Below, piece after piece: positions 55,098-62,542 of a stretch of DNA of 64,000 nucleotides (the stretch's first letter is position 1; each line of letters starts with the position of its first letter). Under the pieces are notes generated by a model. It saw only the letters and a program-made list of their open reading frames with translations. It searched no databases and had not been told where the DNA came from. The stretch comes from Streptomyces laurentii. GTDB taxonomy: Bacteria; Actinomycetota; Actinomycetes; Streptomycetales; Streptomycetaceae. Position numbers and translations under genes: made by a program. The DNA lies in the NCBI GenBank assembly GCA_002355495.1, contig AP017424.1:5087501-5151500 (forward strand). Direction: 5' to 3'.

Positions 55098-56255
55098 CTA
55101 CAGCCAGCCGTTGCGCTTGAGCGTGCGGTGGATGGTGAAACAGATGGTGGCGATGCCCACGAGCACCATGGGGTAGCCGAACCGCCACTCCAGCTCCGGC
55201 ATGTGCTTGAAGTTCATCCCGTACACGCCGCAGACCGCCGTCGGGACGGCCACGATCGCCGCCCACGAGGTGATCTTGCGCATGTCCTCGTTCTGGGCGA
55301 CGGTCGCCTGCGCGAGGTTGGCCTGGAGGATCGAGTTCAGCAGCTCGTCGAAGCCGACGACCTGCTCCTGGACGCGCGCGACATGGTCGGCCACGTCCCG
55401 GAAGTACTTCTGGATGTCGGGGTCGACCAGCCGCATCGGCCGCTCGCTGAGCAGCTGCAGCGGGCGCATCAGCGGCGTGACGGCCCGCTTGAACTCCAGC
55501 ACCTCGCGCTTGAGCTGGTAGATCCGCCCGGTGTCGGCGCCGCGCGTGGAGCCTTTGGCGGGCGGCGAGAAGACGTCGATCTCGATCTGGTCGATGTCGA
55601 GCTCGACGGCGTCCGCGACCGCGATGTAGCCGTCGACGACGTGGTCGGCGATGGCGTGCAGGACCGCCGAGGGGCCCTTGGCCAGCAGCTCCGGGTCGCC
55701 CTGGAGGCGGTGGCGGAGGTTGCGCAGCGAGCCCTGGCCGCCGTGCCGGACGGTGATGACGAAGTCGGGGCCGGTGAAGACCATGACCTCGCCGGTCTCC
55801 ACGACCTCGCTGGTGGCGGTCAGCTCGGCGTGCTCGACGTAGTGGATGGTCTTGAAGACGGTGAAGAGGGTGTCGTCGTAGCGCTCCAGCTTGGGCCGCT
55901 GGTGGGCGTGGACGGCATCCTCTACGGCGAGCGGGTGCAGCCCGAACTCGGCGGCGATACCGGCGAATTCGGCCTCGGTCGGCTCGTGCAGACCGATCCA
56001 GGCGAAGCCGCCGCTCTCCCGCACCTGCTGCATCGCGCCGCGCGGCGTCAGGCAGTCGCGGTCGTCGATGCGGCGGCCGTCGCGGTAGACGGCGCAGTCG
56101 ACGACGGCGGTGGGCGCCGACGGGTCGCGGGTGGCGTCGTAGCCGGCGTACGGGGAGGCGGGCGCGGCCGGGCCGGTGTGCTTGCGCAGCGGGTGCCGAA
56201 GAGAGTGCCGCAGGGAGGGGCGTACGGCGGCGCGCAGGTCACGGATCATCGACAT
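55098..56255 (-). CDS. corA: CorA-type magnesium/cobalt transporter
   Basis: The 385-residue protein has an N-terminal cytoplasmic domain (about 1-320) with IGLHEPTEAEFAGIAAEFGL, AVEDAVHAHQRPKLERYDDT and a long stalk helix. Two C-terminal membrane helices carry the diagnostic YGMNFKHMPEL loop. It forms a pentameric Mg2+ channel. The start follows GAAGGAG. A structured leader of about 180 bases lies upstream. MgtE_N/CBS and DUF1003 genes are close by, suggesting a divalent-cation region. Confidence 0.95.
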   Translation of the reverse strand: MSMIRDLRAAVRPSLRHSLRHPLRKHTGPAAPASPYAGYDATRDPSAPTAVVDCAVYRDGRRIDDRDCLTPRGAMQQVRESGGFAWIGLHEPTEAEFAGIAAEFGLHPLAVEDAVHAHQRPKLERYDDTLFTVFKTIHYVEHAELTATSEVVETGEVMVFTGPDFVITVRHGGQGSLRNLRHRLQGDPELLAKGPSAVLHAIADHVVDGYIAVADAVELDIDQIEIDVFSPPAKGSTRGADTGRIYQLKREVLEFKRAVTPLMRPLQLLSERPMRLVDPDIQKYFRDVADHVARVQEQVVGFDELLNSILQANLAQATVAQNEDMRKITSWAAIVAVPTAVCGVYGMNFKHMPELEWRFGYPMVLVGIATICFTIHRTLKRNGWL

Positions 56256-56726
56256 GGGCGTACTCCTTCACGGAGAGGCCGTCGGCGAGCGTGGCACAGC
56301 CCGGAATGGGGACGTGGAACCATGTCGTCCACAAAGCGGGCGGCACCGGGGATCGCGGTGACGGCGTTCGCAACAGACGGGGCGAAGAGCGCTGCTCTCG
56401 GGGGAGAGCGGTGCTCTCGGGAGACGAGGGCGCTCTTCCGTCGTGCGAGGTGCCGGAGATGAGGACCGCGGTGGGGTCCTGACGTCACCGGCCACCTGAG
56501 GAGACCGTCCGCGCCGGGGTTACGACTGCGGCGGTGTGGCGGCGGAAGAGCGGCTGGTACTGCCCGATCGACTTCGATCCATCGCAGTCCCACCTCCTCC
56601 GGCCGGTCCCTGGTGAGGGATGACGTGTGACGAGCAGTCGGAAGTCCGACCAGTGGCCAAGACTATCAGCCGACTGAGGGTCAATCCCTTACTTTGCCCG
56701 TTCCATACGCGCTTTATGCTCGCTCC
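56256..56726. other. Divergent intergenic region between corA and the SUFU gene
   Basis: 471 bp with no convincing gene. It contains the hairpin cluster described separately (56384-56438). From about 56650 there is a less G/C-rich stretch (ggccaagactatcagccgac, then cccttactttgcccg) that may hold the promoter of the plus-strand SUFU-domain gene. Confidence 0.45.
56384..56438 (-). promoter_or_regulatory. Multi-stem structured leader upstream of corA
   Basis: gaagagcgc (56384-56392) and gcgctcttc (56430-56438) form an outer 9-bp stem. It encloses gctctc/gagagc (56394-56399 and 56404-56409) with a gggg loop and a second, weaker hairpin ctctcgggagacgag. It lies 129-183 bases upstream of the corA start. 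A Mg2+-sensing leader is possible, but I do not see the known M-box sequence. Confidence 0.45.
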
Positions 56727-57317
56727 ATGGCAGAAATTCTCGCTCTGGTCGAAGCCCGGCTGCGCATGGCCCTCGGCGAGCCGGACGCCCGCGCCGCCGT
56801 CACCTTCCTCGGTACCGACCGGATCGAGGTGCTTCGCTTCATGGACGCCGAGGCCGGCCTGGTGCGCTACGCCACCCTCGGCATGTCCGCCCAGCCGATG
56901 GCCGACCCGACGGCCGTCCTCGCCGACCCCGTCAAGGGCCCCCGCGCCGAGCTGGTCCTCTCGATACGGGCCGGCCGCGCCGACACCGACAAGGTGCTCC
57001 GCCCGCTCGCGGTCCTGGCCGCGAGTCCGCAGGTCGAGGGCGTGATCGTGGCCCCCGGCGCCTCGCTCGACGTGGGTGACCCGCTGTGGCCGGGCGCGCC
57101 CTTCAGCTCCGTCCTGGTCGCCGAACCGGGCGGCCTCGTCGAGGACCTCGACCTGGACGAGCCGATGGACCCCGTGCGGTTCCTCCCGCTGCTGCCGATG
57201 ACCTCCAACGAGGCCGCCTGGAAGCGGGTGCACGGGGCCGAGGCCCTGGAGGAGCGCTGGCTGGTGAACGGCACGGACCTGCGCGACCCGCGGCGGACGT
57301 CCGTACGCCTGGACTAG
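56727..57317 (+). CDS. Suppressor-of-fused (SUFU) domain protein
   Basis: The 196-residue protein starts MAEILALVEARLRMALGEPD. The core matches the SUFU-like family: VTFLGTDRIEVLRFMDAEAG, RYATLGMSAQPM, RAELVLSIRAGRADTDKVLR, and the C-terminal VRFLPLLPMTSNEAAWKRVH. In bacteria this fold occurs as stand-alone proteins and as toxin-immunity proteins; no toxin gene is adjacent. The stop codon lies inside the terminal repeat of the following MITE-like element. Confidence 0.8.
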   Translation: MAEILALVEARLRMALGEPDARAAVTFLGTDRIEVLRFMDAEAGLVRYATLGMSAQPMADPTAVLADPVKGPRAELVLSIRAGRADTDKVLRPLAVLAASPQVEGVIVAPGASLDVGDPLWPGAPFSSVLVAEPGGLVEDLDLDEPMDPVRFLPLLPMTSNEAAWKRVHGAEALEERWLVNGTDLRDPRRTSVRLD

Positions 57318-57479
57318 GGCCTTTCTTTTGGATCTTGCTGGGGTCGCGTGCCCCGGCACGCGCGCTCGCCGCGTTGTCGTCGGTCGCCAACGCTCCGCGT
57401 TGTCTCCCTCCTCCGCCTTGCGATCACACGCACCGGACCCCGCTCCCTGATCCAGCCTGACCCAAAAGAAAGGCCCTAG
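57314..57479. mobile_element. MITE-like element with 18-bp terminal inverted repeats
   Basis: ctagggcctttcttttgg (57314-57331) and ccaaaagaaaggccctag (57462-57479) are perfect inverted copies bounding 166 bp with no coding capacity. Inner parts also match imperfectly (gctggggtc against a rearranged copy). The A/T-rich arms stand out from the region. CTAG at both outer ends may be part of the target duplication. The left end supplies the TAG stop of the SUFU gene. Confidence 0.7.
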
Positions 57480-57647
57480 CGCGGGGTCTCCGGCGCGCTG
57501 ACATACGGGGCGCGTGGGGCGCGGGAGACGGGTGGGGGACGTGTCCATGGCCGCGCGTTCAGGCCCGGGTGAACCTTTCGGGCCGGACGGGTGATCGCTG
57601 GTGATCGTCCTTGACGCGAGGCCCGAGAGCTAGGACCGTTGAGCCCT

Positions 57648-58289
57648 ATGAGGGGCGAACCCAGTTGCCCGAAGTGCGGTGGCCGGGTCAGGGCGCCCGG
57701 TCTCTTCGCCGACTCCTGGCAGTGCGACGTACACGGCTCGGTGTACCCGCTGCAGCCCGTGATCCCGCCCAGCGTCGAGGCCCTCGGCGTGGTGGTGCAC
57801 CGGGCCCACGTGCCCGTGTGGATGCCGTGGCCCCTGCCCGTCGGATGGCTCTTCACCGGAGTCGCGTACGCCGGCGACGACCGCAGCGGCGGGCGCGCGA
57901 CCGCCGTCGCCTGCTCGGGCCCCGGCCCCCTGGGCGGCATCGGCGAGCTGCTGCTCGTCGCCGAGGAACTGGGCGTCGGCCTCGGCGCCCGCTTCGCCGG
58001 CATCGACGGCCCCGACCCCGGCTCCGGCGGCATGTCGATCGACAAGCCGCCCCAGGTCAAGGTCCTTGCCGCGGGCCGCCCCACCCCCCTCTGGCACGTC
58101 ACCGACGCCCCCCACGACCGCGCGGTCTTCGCGGGCGAGGCGCGCGGCCTGTGGCTGTGGGCGATCGTCTGGCCCGAACAGTCCGGCCTGCTCATGTACG
58201 ACGAACTCATCCTCACCGACATCCGCGACGCGGGCGCGGAAGTGGACCTGCTGCCGTTCGGGGCGCTGACGCCGAGGCTGCTGGGCTGA
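57648..58289 (+). CDS. DUF6758-type conserved protein with zinc-ribbon start
   Basis: The 213-residue protein starts MRGEPSCPKCGGRVRAPGLF, with a CPKC pair followed by the QCDVHG Cys/His, forming a likely zinc ribbon at about 7-34. The rest includes VWMPWPLPVGWLFTGVAYAG, the Gly-rich SGPGPLGGIGELLLVAEELG, and WLWAIVWPEQSGLLMYDELI. I assign it from memory to the DUF6758 family common in Streptomyces. No enzymatic role is known. Confidence 0.75.
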   Translation: MRGEPSCPKCGGRVRAPGLFADSWQCDVHGSVYPLQPVIPPSVEALGVVVHRAHVPVWMPWPLPVGWLFTGVAYAGDDRSGGRATAVACSGPGPLGGIGELLLVAEELGVGLGARFAGIDGPDPGSGGMSIDKPPQVKVLAAGRPTPLWHVTDAPHDRAVFAGEARGLWLWAIVWPEQSGLLMYDELILTDIRDAGAEVDLLPFGALTPRLLG

Positions 58290-58559
58290 TCCCGCCCCGA
58301 CCCGACTCGACTCGCCGTGACGTGCGGGGTGCGGGGTGCCCGGTGCCGGTGCCTTTGTGTGCGGGCCGCGCTCACACCCGTACCGGCAGACGCTCTGCGC
58401 CCATGCCGGTCCCCGACCTCACCCCGTACCGCCCCCTGGCGTCCCCCACCCCACCCCGTAAGGGGCGTCGGGTTTGTCGAGTCCGTACGAGGGCGTTCGA
58501 TTCGCCCGTTATGCTGAAGCGTTGCTCTCGTCCGCCCCGAAACCCTGGAGTCCCGCGTC

Positions 58560-59420
58560 GTGCGTATCGACCTGCACACCCACTCCACGGCCTCGGATGG
58601 CACGGACACCCCCGCCGAGCTGGTGCGCAATGCCGCGGCCGCCGGGCTGGACGTCGTCGCGCTGACCGATCACGACACGACCCGCGGGTACGCGGAGGCG
58701 ATCGCCGCGCTGCCGGAGGGGCTCACGCTCGTCACCGGCGCCGAGCTGTCGTGCCGCCTGGACGGGGTGAGCCTGCACATGCTGGCGTACCTCTTCGACC
58801 CCGAGGAGCCCGCGTTCGCCGCCGAGCGCGAGCTGGTCCGGGACGACCGGGTGCCGCGGGCGCGCGGCATGGTCGAGAAGCTTCGGGCGCTCGGTGTCCC
58901 GGTGACGTGGGAGCAGGTCGCCCGGATCGCCGGTGACGGCTCGGTGGGGCGCCCGCATGTCGCGGAGGCGCTGGTCGAGCTGGGTGTCGTACCGGATGTG
59001 TCGGGCGCGTTCACGCCCGAGTGGCTGGCGGACGGCGGCCGGGCGCACGTCGAGAAGCACGAGCTGGACCCGTTCGAGGCGATCCGGCTGGTCAAGGCGG
59101 CCGGCGGCGTGACGGTCTTCGCGCATCCGCTGGCGGTCAAGCGCGGCCAGTGCGTGCCCGAGTCCGCGATCGCGCGTCTCGCCGCGGCCGGTCTCGACGG
59201 CATCGAGGTCGACCACATGGACCACGACGAGCCGACCCGGGCGCGGCTGCGCGGGATGGCCGGCGAGCTGGGGCTGCTGGCCACCGGCTCCAGCGACTAC
59301 CACGGCAGCCGCAAGACCGTCGGCCTCGGTGACTTCACGACCGATCCCGAGATCTACGGCGAGATCACGCGCCGCGCCACGGGTGCCTTCCCGGTGCCCG
59401 GCGCCGGCGGGCTCCGCTGA
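58560..59420 (+). CDS. PHP-domain metal-dependent phosphoesterase
   Basis: The 286-residue protein has a GTG start (MRIDLHTHSTASDGTDTP). The metal site uses HTHS, LTDHDT, Glu in TGAELSC, His in VFAHPLAV and SSDYHG near the C-terminus, which are the PHP motifs. It resembles the YciV/TrpH group, which hydrolyses 3',5'-nucleotide bisphosphates or short RNA 5' ends. Upstream (58290-58559) is Pro/Arg-coding-like filler with a less G/C-rich stretch near 58495-58520. Confidence 0.88.
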   Translation: MRIDLHTHSTASDGTDTPAELVRNAAAAGLDVVALTDHDTTRGYAEAIAALPEGLTLVTGAELSCRLDGVSLHMLAYLFDPEEPAFAAERELVRDDRVPRARGMVEKLRALGVPVTWEQVARIAGDGSVGRPHVAEALVELGVVPDVSGAFTPEWLADGGRAHVEKHELDPFEAIRLVKAAGGVTVFAHPLAVKRGQCVPESAIARLAAAGLDGIEVDHMDHDEPTRARLRGMAGELGLLATGSSDYHGSRKTVGLGDFTTDPEIYGEITRRATGAFPVPGAGGLR

Positions 59421-59637
59421 CCCTCCTTTTTTCGGCCCGCGCTCTTCCGCGTATCCGGCCCGGCTGCCCTTCACCCACCCCGTCCCGCGGGGTGACCGGT
59501 GGGGTGCGCGCCCGGGCCATGGCCCCCTGATCTGACGTCCTGCGTGGGACCCCCATCCCGGCCCCATGCCGCCCTTTTTCCGGAATCACTCATTCCGGAT
59601 GTCGTGTTCGCCCCTTTTCCCGCAAGGCCCATACACC

Positions 59638-60243
59638 GTGTTCGACGTCGCCGTCTTCGGCTCGCTCTTCCTGACCCTCTTCGTGATCATGGATCCCCCC
59701 GGGATCACGCCGATCTTCCTCGCCCTGACCTCCGGCCGCGCCACCAAGGTGCAGCGCCGGATGGCCTGGCAGGCCGTCGCCGTCGCCTTCGGCGTCATCA
59801 GCGTCTTCGGCGTCCTCGGCCAGCAGATCCTGGCGTATCTGCACGTCTCCGTCCCCGCCCTGATGATCGCGGGAGGTCTGCTCCTGCTGCTCATCGCGCT
59901 CGACCTGCTCACCGGCAAGACCGACGAGCCGAAGCAGACCAAGGATGTCAACGTCGCCCTCGTCCCCCTGGGCATGCCGCTGCTGGCCGGCCCGGGCGCG
60001 ATCGTGTCCGTCATCCTGGCCGTGCAGAACGCCGACGGCTTCGGTCAGCAGATCTCGGTGTGGAGCGCCATCGTCGCCATGCACGTGGTGCTGTGGGTGA
60101 CCATGCGCTACTCGCTGCTGATCATCCGCGTCATCAAGGACGGCGGCGTCGTCCTGGTGACCCGGCTCGCGGGCATGATGCTCTCCGCCATCGCCGTCCA
60201 GCAGATCGTGAACGGCGTCACCCAGATCATCCAGGGAACCTGA
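59638..60243 (+). CDS. MarC family membrane protein
   Basis: From the GTG at 59638 (VFDVAVFGSLFLTLFVIMDP) the protein is 201 residues with six helices, the normal MarC size. Conserved family patterns are the DPPGITPIFLALT loop, QAVAVAFGVISVFGVLGQQI, PLGMPLLAGPGAIVSVI and the C-terminal RLAGMMLSAIAVQQIVNGV. Function unresolved (transport suspected). An ATG at 59566 would add a polar leader and is disfavoured. Confidence 0.9.
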   Translation: MFDVAVFGSLFLTLFVIMDPPGITPIFLALTSGRATKVQRRMAWQAVAVAFGVISVFGVLGQQILAYLHVSVPALMIAGGLLLLLIALDLLTGKTDEPKQTKDVNVALVPLGMPLLAGPGAIVSVILAVQNADGFGQQISVWSAIVAMHVVLWVTMRYSLLIIRVIKDGGVVLVTRLAGMMLSAIAVQQIVNGVTQIIQGT

Positions 60244-60342
60244 TCCCGTCCGACCCCCGAGCGGCCCGGACAGCACTGCGCCCCCGTACGGATTCCGTCA
60301 GCGGAGTCCATGCGGGGGCGCGGTGTCCAAAGGCGGTAGCCG

Positions 60343-60495
60343 CTACGAAGCCGAGGCGTCGGCCGGCCGGATCCAAATGCGCTGGCCGATCGCTGCGGCC
60401 TGCTGCACGATCCCGTTGACGGAGGCGGCGTCGACGACGGTCCGGTCGACGGGCGTACCGTCGATGTCGTCGAGGCGCAGGATTTCGAAGCGCAC
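60343..60495 (-). CDS. Small conserved protein, 50 residues
   Basis: Starting at the GTG at 60495 with AGGGAGAAG upstream, the protein reads RFEILRLDDIDGTPVDRTVV and then DAASVNGIVQQAAAIGQRIW. Beta-hairpin plus helix is predicted. I recall near-identical short proteins across Streptomyces, and the ribosome site is good. The role is unknown. It lies between marC (convergent) and the NYN gene (divergent). Confidence 0.78.
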   Translation of the reverse strand: MRFEILRLDDIDGTPVDRTVVDAASVNGIVQQAAAIGQRIWIRPADASAS

Positions 60496-60602
60496 AGGCT
60501 TCTCCCTTCGTCGAGTGATCCTCCACATGGAGAACTGGGGTTACATACCTACTCAACGAGGTGTACCACCCAAACATTCCCTACGCTAAGGAAATTTTTC
60601 GG

Positions 60603-61559
60603 ATGACTAACTACTCGCTGGTAGAGAGCGACGGGCCGGACGAGCCGCCCGACGGGCGGACGGCGGCGCTGGCCGCGGTCGAGGCACGCCTGGAGCACAC
60701 CAACGAGCTGCTGCGCCGCATGCTGGCCGAGGTGGCGAAGACCCCCTCGACACACGCGATCTTCGTCGACGCCGGGTACGTGTACGCCTCCGCCGGCCTG
60801 CTGGTCGCCGGAACCGAGGACCGGCGCAACTTCGACCTCGACGCCGAGGGCCTGATCGACGCCTTCATCGACACCGCGCGCACGATCTTCGCCGACAGCC
60901 GGCTGCTGCGCGTCTACTGGTACGACGGGGCCCGCCGCCGTATCCACACCTCCGAGCAGCAGGCCATCGCCGAGCTGCCCGACGTCAAGGTGCGCCTCGG
61001 CAACCTCAACGCCAACAACCAGCAGAAGGGCGTCGACTCCCTCATCCGCACCGACCTGGAGTCCCTCGCCCGGCACCGGGCCATCAGCGACGCCGCCCTC
61101 GTCGGCGGCGACGAGGACCTGGTCTCGGCCGTCGAGGCCGCGCAGGGCTACGGCGCGCGCGTGCACCTGTGGGGCATCGAGGCCGCCGACCACGGCAACC
61201 AGGCCGACCCGCTGCTGTGGGAGGTCGACAGCCAGCGCGTCTTCGACCTCGACTTCTGCCGGCCGTACGTGACCCGCAAGCCCGTCACCCTCTACGAGAA
61301 CGAGAACGCGCCACTGCCCTCCCGCGAGGACGTCGCCTTCGTCGGCGCGCGCATCGCCGCCACCTGGTTCGCCGAGCGCGGCCGCGACCGGCTGGCCGAG
61401 CTGCTGCCCGGCCACCCGTATCTGCCCGGGCCCGTCGACGGCGAACTGCTCACCGAGGCGGAGCGCCTGCTCAAGCGCTCGCTGCGCGGCCACCCTCCGC
61501 TGCGCCGGGCGCTGCGCGACGGTTTCTGGCAGCACCTGCGGATGGTGTGCCAGAACTGA
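60603..61559 (+). CDS. NYN-domain (PIN-like) nuclease family protein
   Basis: The 318-residue protein starts at ATG 60603 (MTNYSLVESDGPDEPPDGRT). A short coiled segment (LEHTNELLRRMLAEVAK) precedes the NYN domain: IFVDAGYVYASAGLLVAG (first metal Asp), RVYWYDGARRRIHT, GVDSLIRTDLESLA and LVGGDEDLVSAVEAAQGYGA (later Asp pair). A C-terminal helical region follows. The family includes RNases acting on small or structured RNA. Its last 89 bases overlap the convergent hydrolase gene. Confidence 0.85.
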   Translation: MTNYSLVESDGPDEPPDGRTAALAAVEARLEHTNELLRRMLAEVAKTPSTHAIFVDAGYVYASAGLLVAGTEDRRNFDLDAEGLIDAFIDTARTIFADSRLLRVYWYDGARRRIHTSEQQAIAELPDVKVRLGNLNANNQQKGVDSLIRTDLESLARHRAISDAALVGGDEDLVSAVEAAQGYGARVHLWGIEAADHGNQADPLLWEVDSQRVFDLDFCRPYVTRKPVTLYENENAPLPSREDVAFVGARIAATWFAERGRDRLAELLPGHPYLPGPVDGELLTEAERLLKRSLRGHPPLRRALRDGFWQHLRMVCQN

Positions 61560-62460
61560 GGTCCCGGGAGCCGAGGCCGCGCGAGCGAGGATCCCGCGCG
61601 GCGAGGTCCCAGAAGGCGGTGAGCCGCGCCGCCAGCTCCACCGGGTGCGACACGTTGGGGGAGTGGCCGGCGCCGGCCACCACCGTGTGATGGGCGCCGG
61701 TACGGGCGGCGGCCGCCGCCAGGTCCGGAACCGGCCAGACCGTCTCCTCCGCCCCGTACGCGATGTGCAGCGGCAGGGGCAGCGCCCGCAGCGCCGCCGT
61801 CCCGTCCGGGTCGCCGACCAGCAGCCGGCCCGCGCCCGCGAGCTGGGCGATCCGGGTGCGCATCCAGCGGCGGCGCAGGAACCGTACGATCTCCGGCGGA
61901 TCCGCCGCCCCCGGCTCCTCGCCGCGGGTGTCCAGCCAGCGGGTCGCCGACCAGACCCGTTCCTTCGACAGCAGCGCGAGCGCGGTGCGCAGCGCGCGGA
62001 CGCGGACCCGCTGGCCGCGGGCGACCCGGCCCGGGCCGGAGGAGAGCAGCGTCAGGGAGAGGTACGCCTCGGGGGCGAGGTCCGCCGCCGCGCGGGCCAC
62101 CAGGCCGCCGAAGGAATGGCCGAGCAGATCCACCGGGCCGTCGCCGAGCGCCGCGGCCTGCGCCACCGCGTCGAGCGCGAGCGCCTTGCGGCGGTAGGCC
62201 GCCCGGCCGCGCGGGCCCGGGGTCTCGTGCTGGCCGCGGCCGTCGACGGCGACCGCGCGGTAGCCGGCCTCGCTCAGCGGCCCGAGCAGGGCCAGGAAGT
62301 CCTCCTTGCTGCCGGTGAAGCCGGGCAGCAGCAGCGCCGTGCCGTGCCGGGGGACGCCGGCGGGCGGCGCCGTGTCGAGGACGGCGAACTCGCCGCGCGC
62401 GGTGGACAGCCGGTAGGTGCGGGTGCGGGGCGGCAGCGCCAGGGAGCGGGGCTTGCTCAT
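61471..62460 (-). CDS. Alpha/beta hydrolase
   Basis: The 329-residue protein starts MSKPRSLALPPRTRTYRLST. The oxyanion region is LLLPGFTGSKEDFLALLGPL, the nucleophile Ser is in LLGHSFGGLVARAA, and the His is in VVAGAGHSPNVSHPVELAA. The acid is probably the Asp of VWPVPD. The last 40 residues (Arg/Ala/Gly-rich) run antisense over the NYN gene and look unlike the family, so the natural stop may have been lost. Substrate unknown. Confidence 0.85.
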   Translation of the reverse strand: MSKPRSLALPPRTRTYRLSTARGEFAVLDTAPPAGVPRHGTALLLPGFTGSKEDFLALLGPLSEAGYRAVAVDGRGQHETPGPRGRAAYRRKALALDAVAQAAALGDGPVDLLGHSFGGLVARAAADLAPEAYLSLTLLSSGPGRVARGQRVRVRALRTALALLSKERVWSATRWLDTRGEEPGAADPPEIVRFLRRRWMRTRIAQLAGAGRLLVGDPDGTAALRALPLPLHIAYGAEETVWPVPDLAAAAARTGAHHTVVAGAGHSPNVSHPVELAARLTAFWDLAARDPRSRGLGSRDLSSGTPSAGAARNRRAAPGAAEGGRAASA

Positions 62461-62542
62461 GAAAGGACTGTAACCGGAGCCGTACGCACCGCGGCCCGGT
62501 CCCTCGACGAGGAACCGGGCCGCGGTGCGGTCATCGCAGCCG

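Noticed and set aside
56246-56593. 115-codon minus-strand frame upstream of corA
   Set aside because: It overlaps the corA leader hairpins, has no good start site and Arg/Pro-rich composition.
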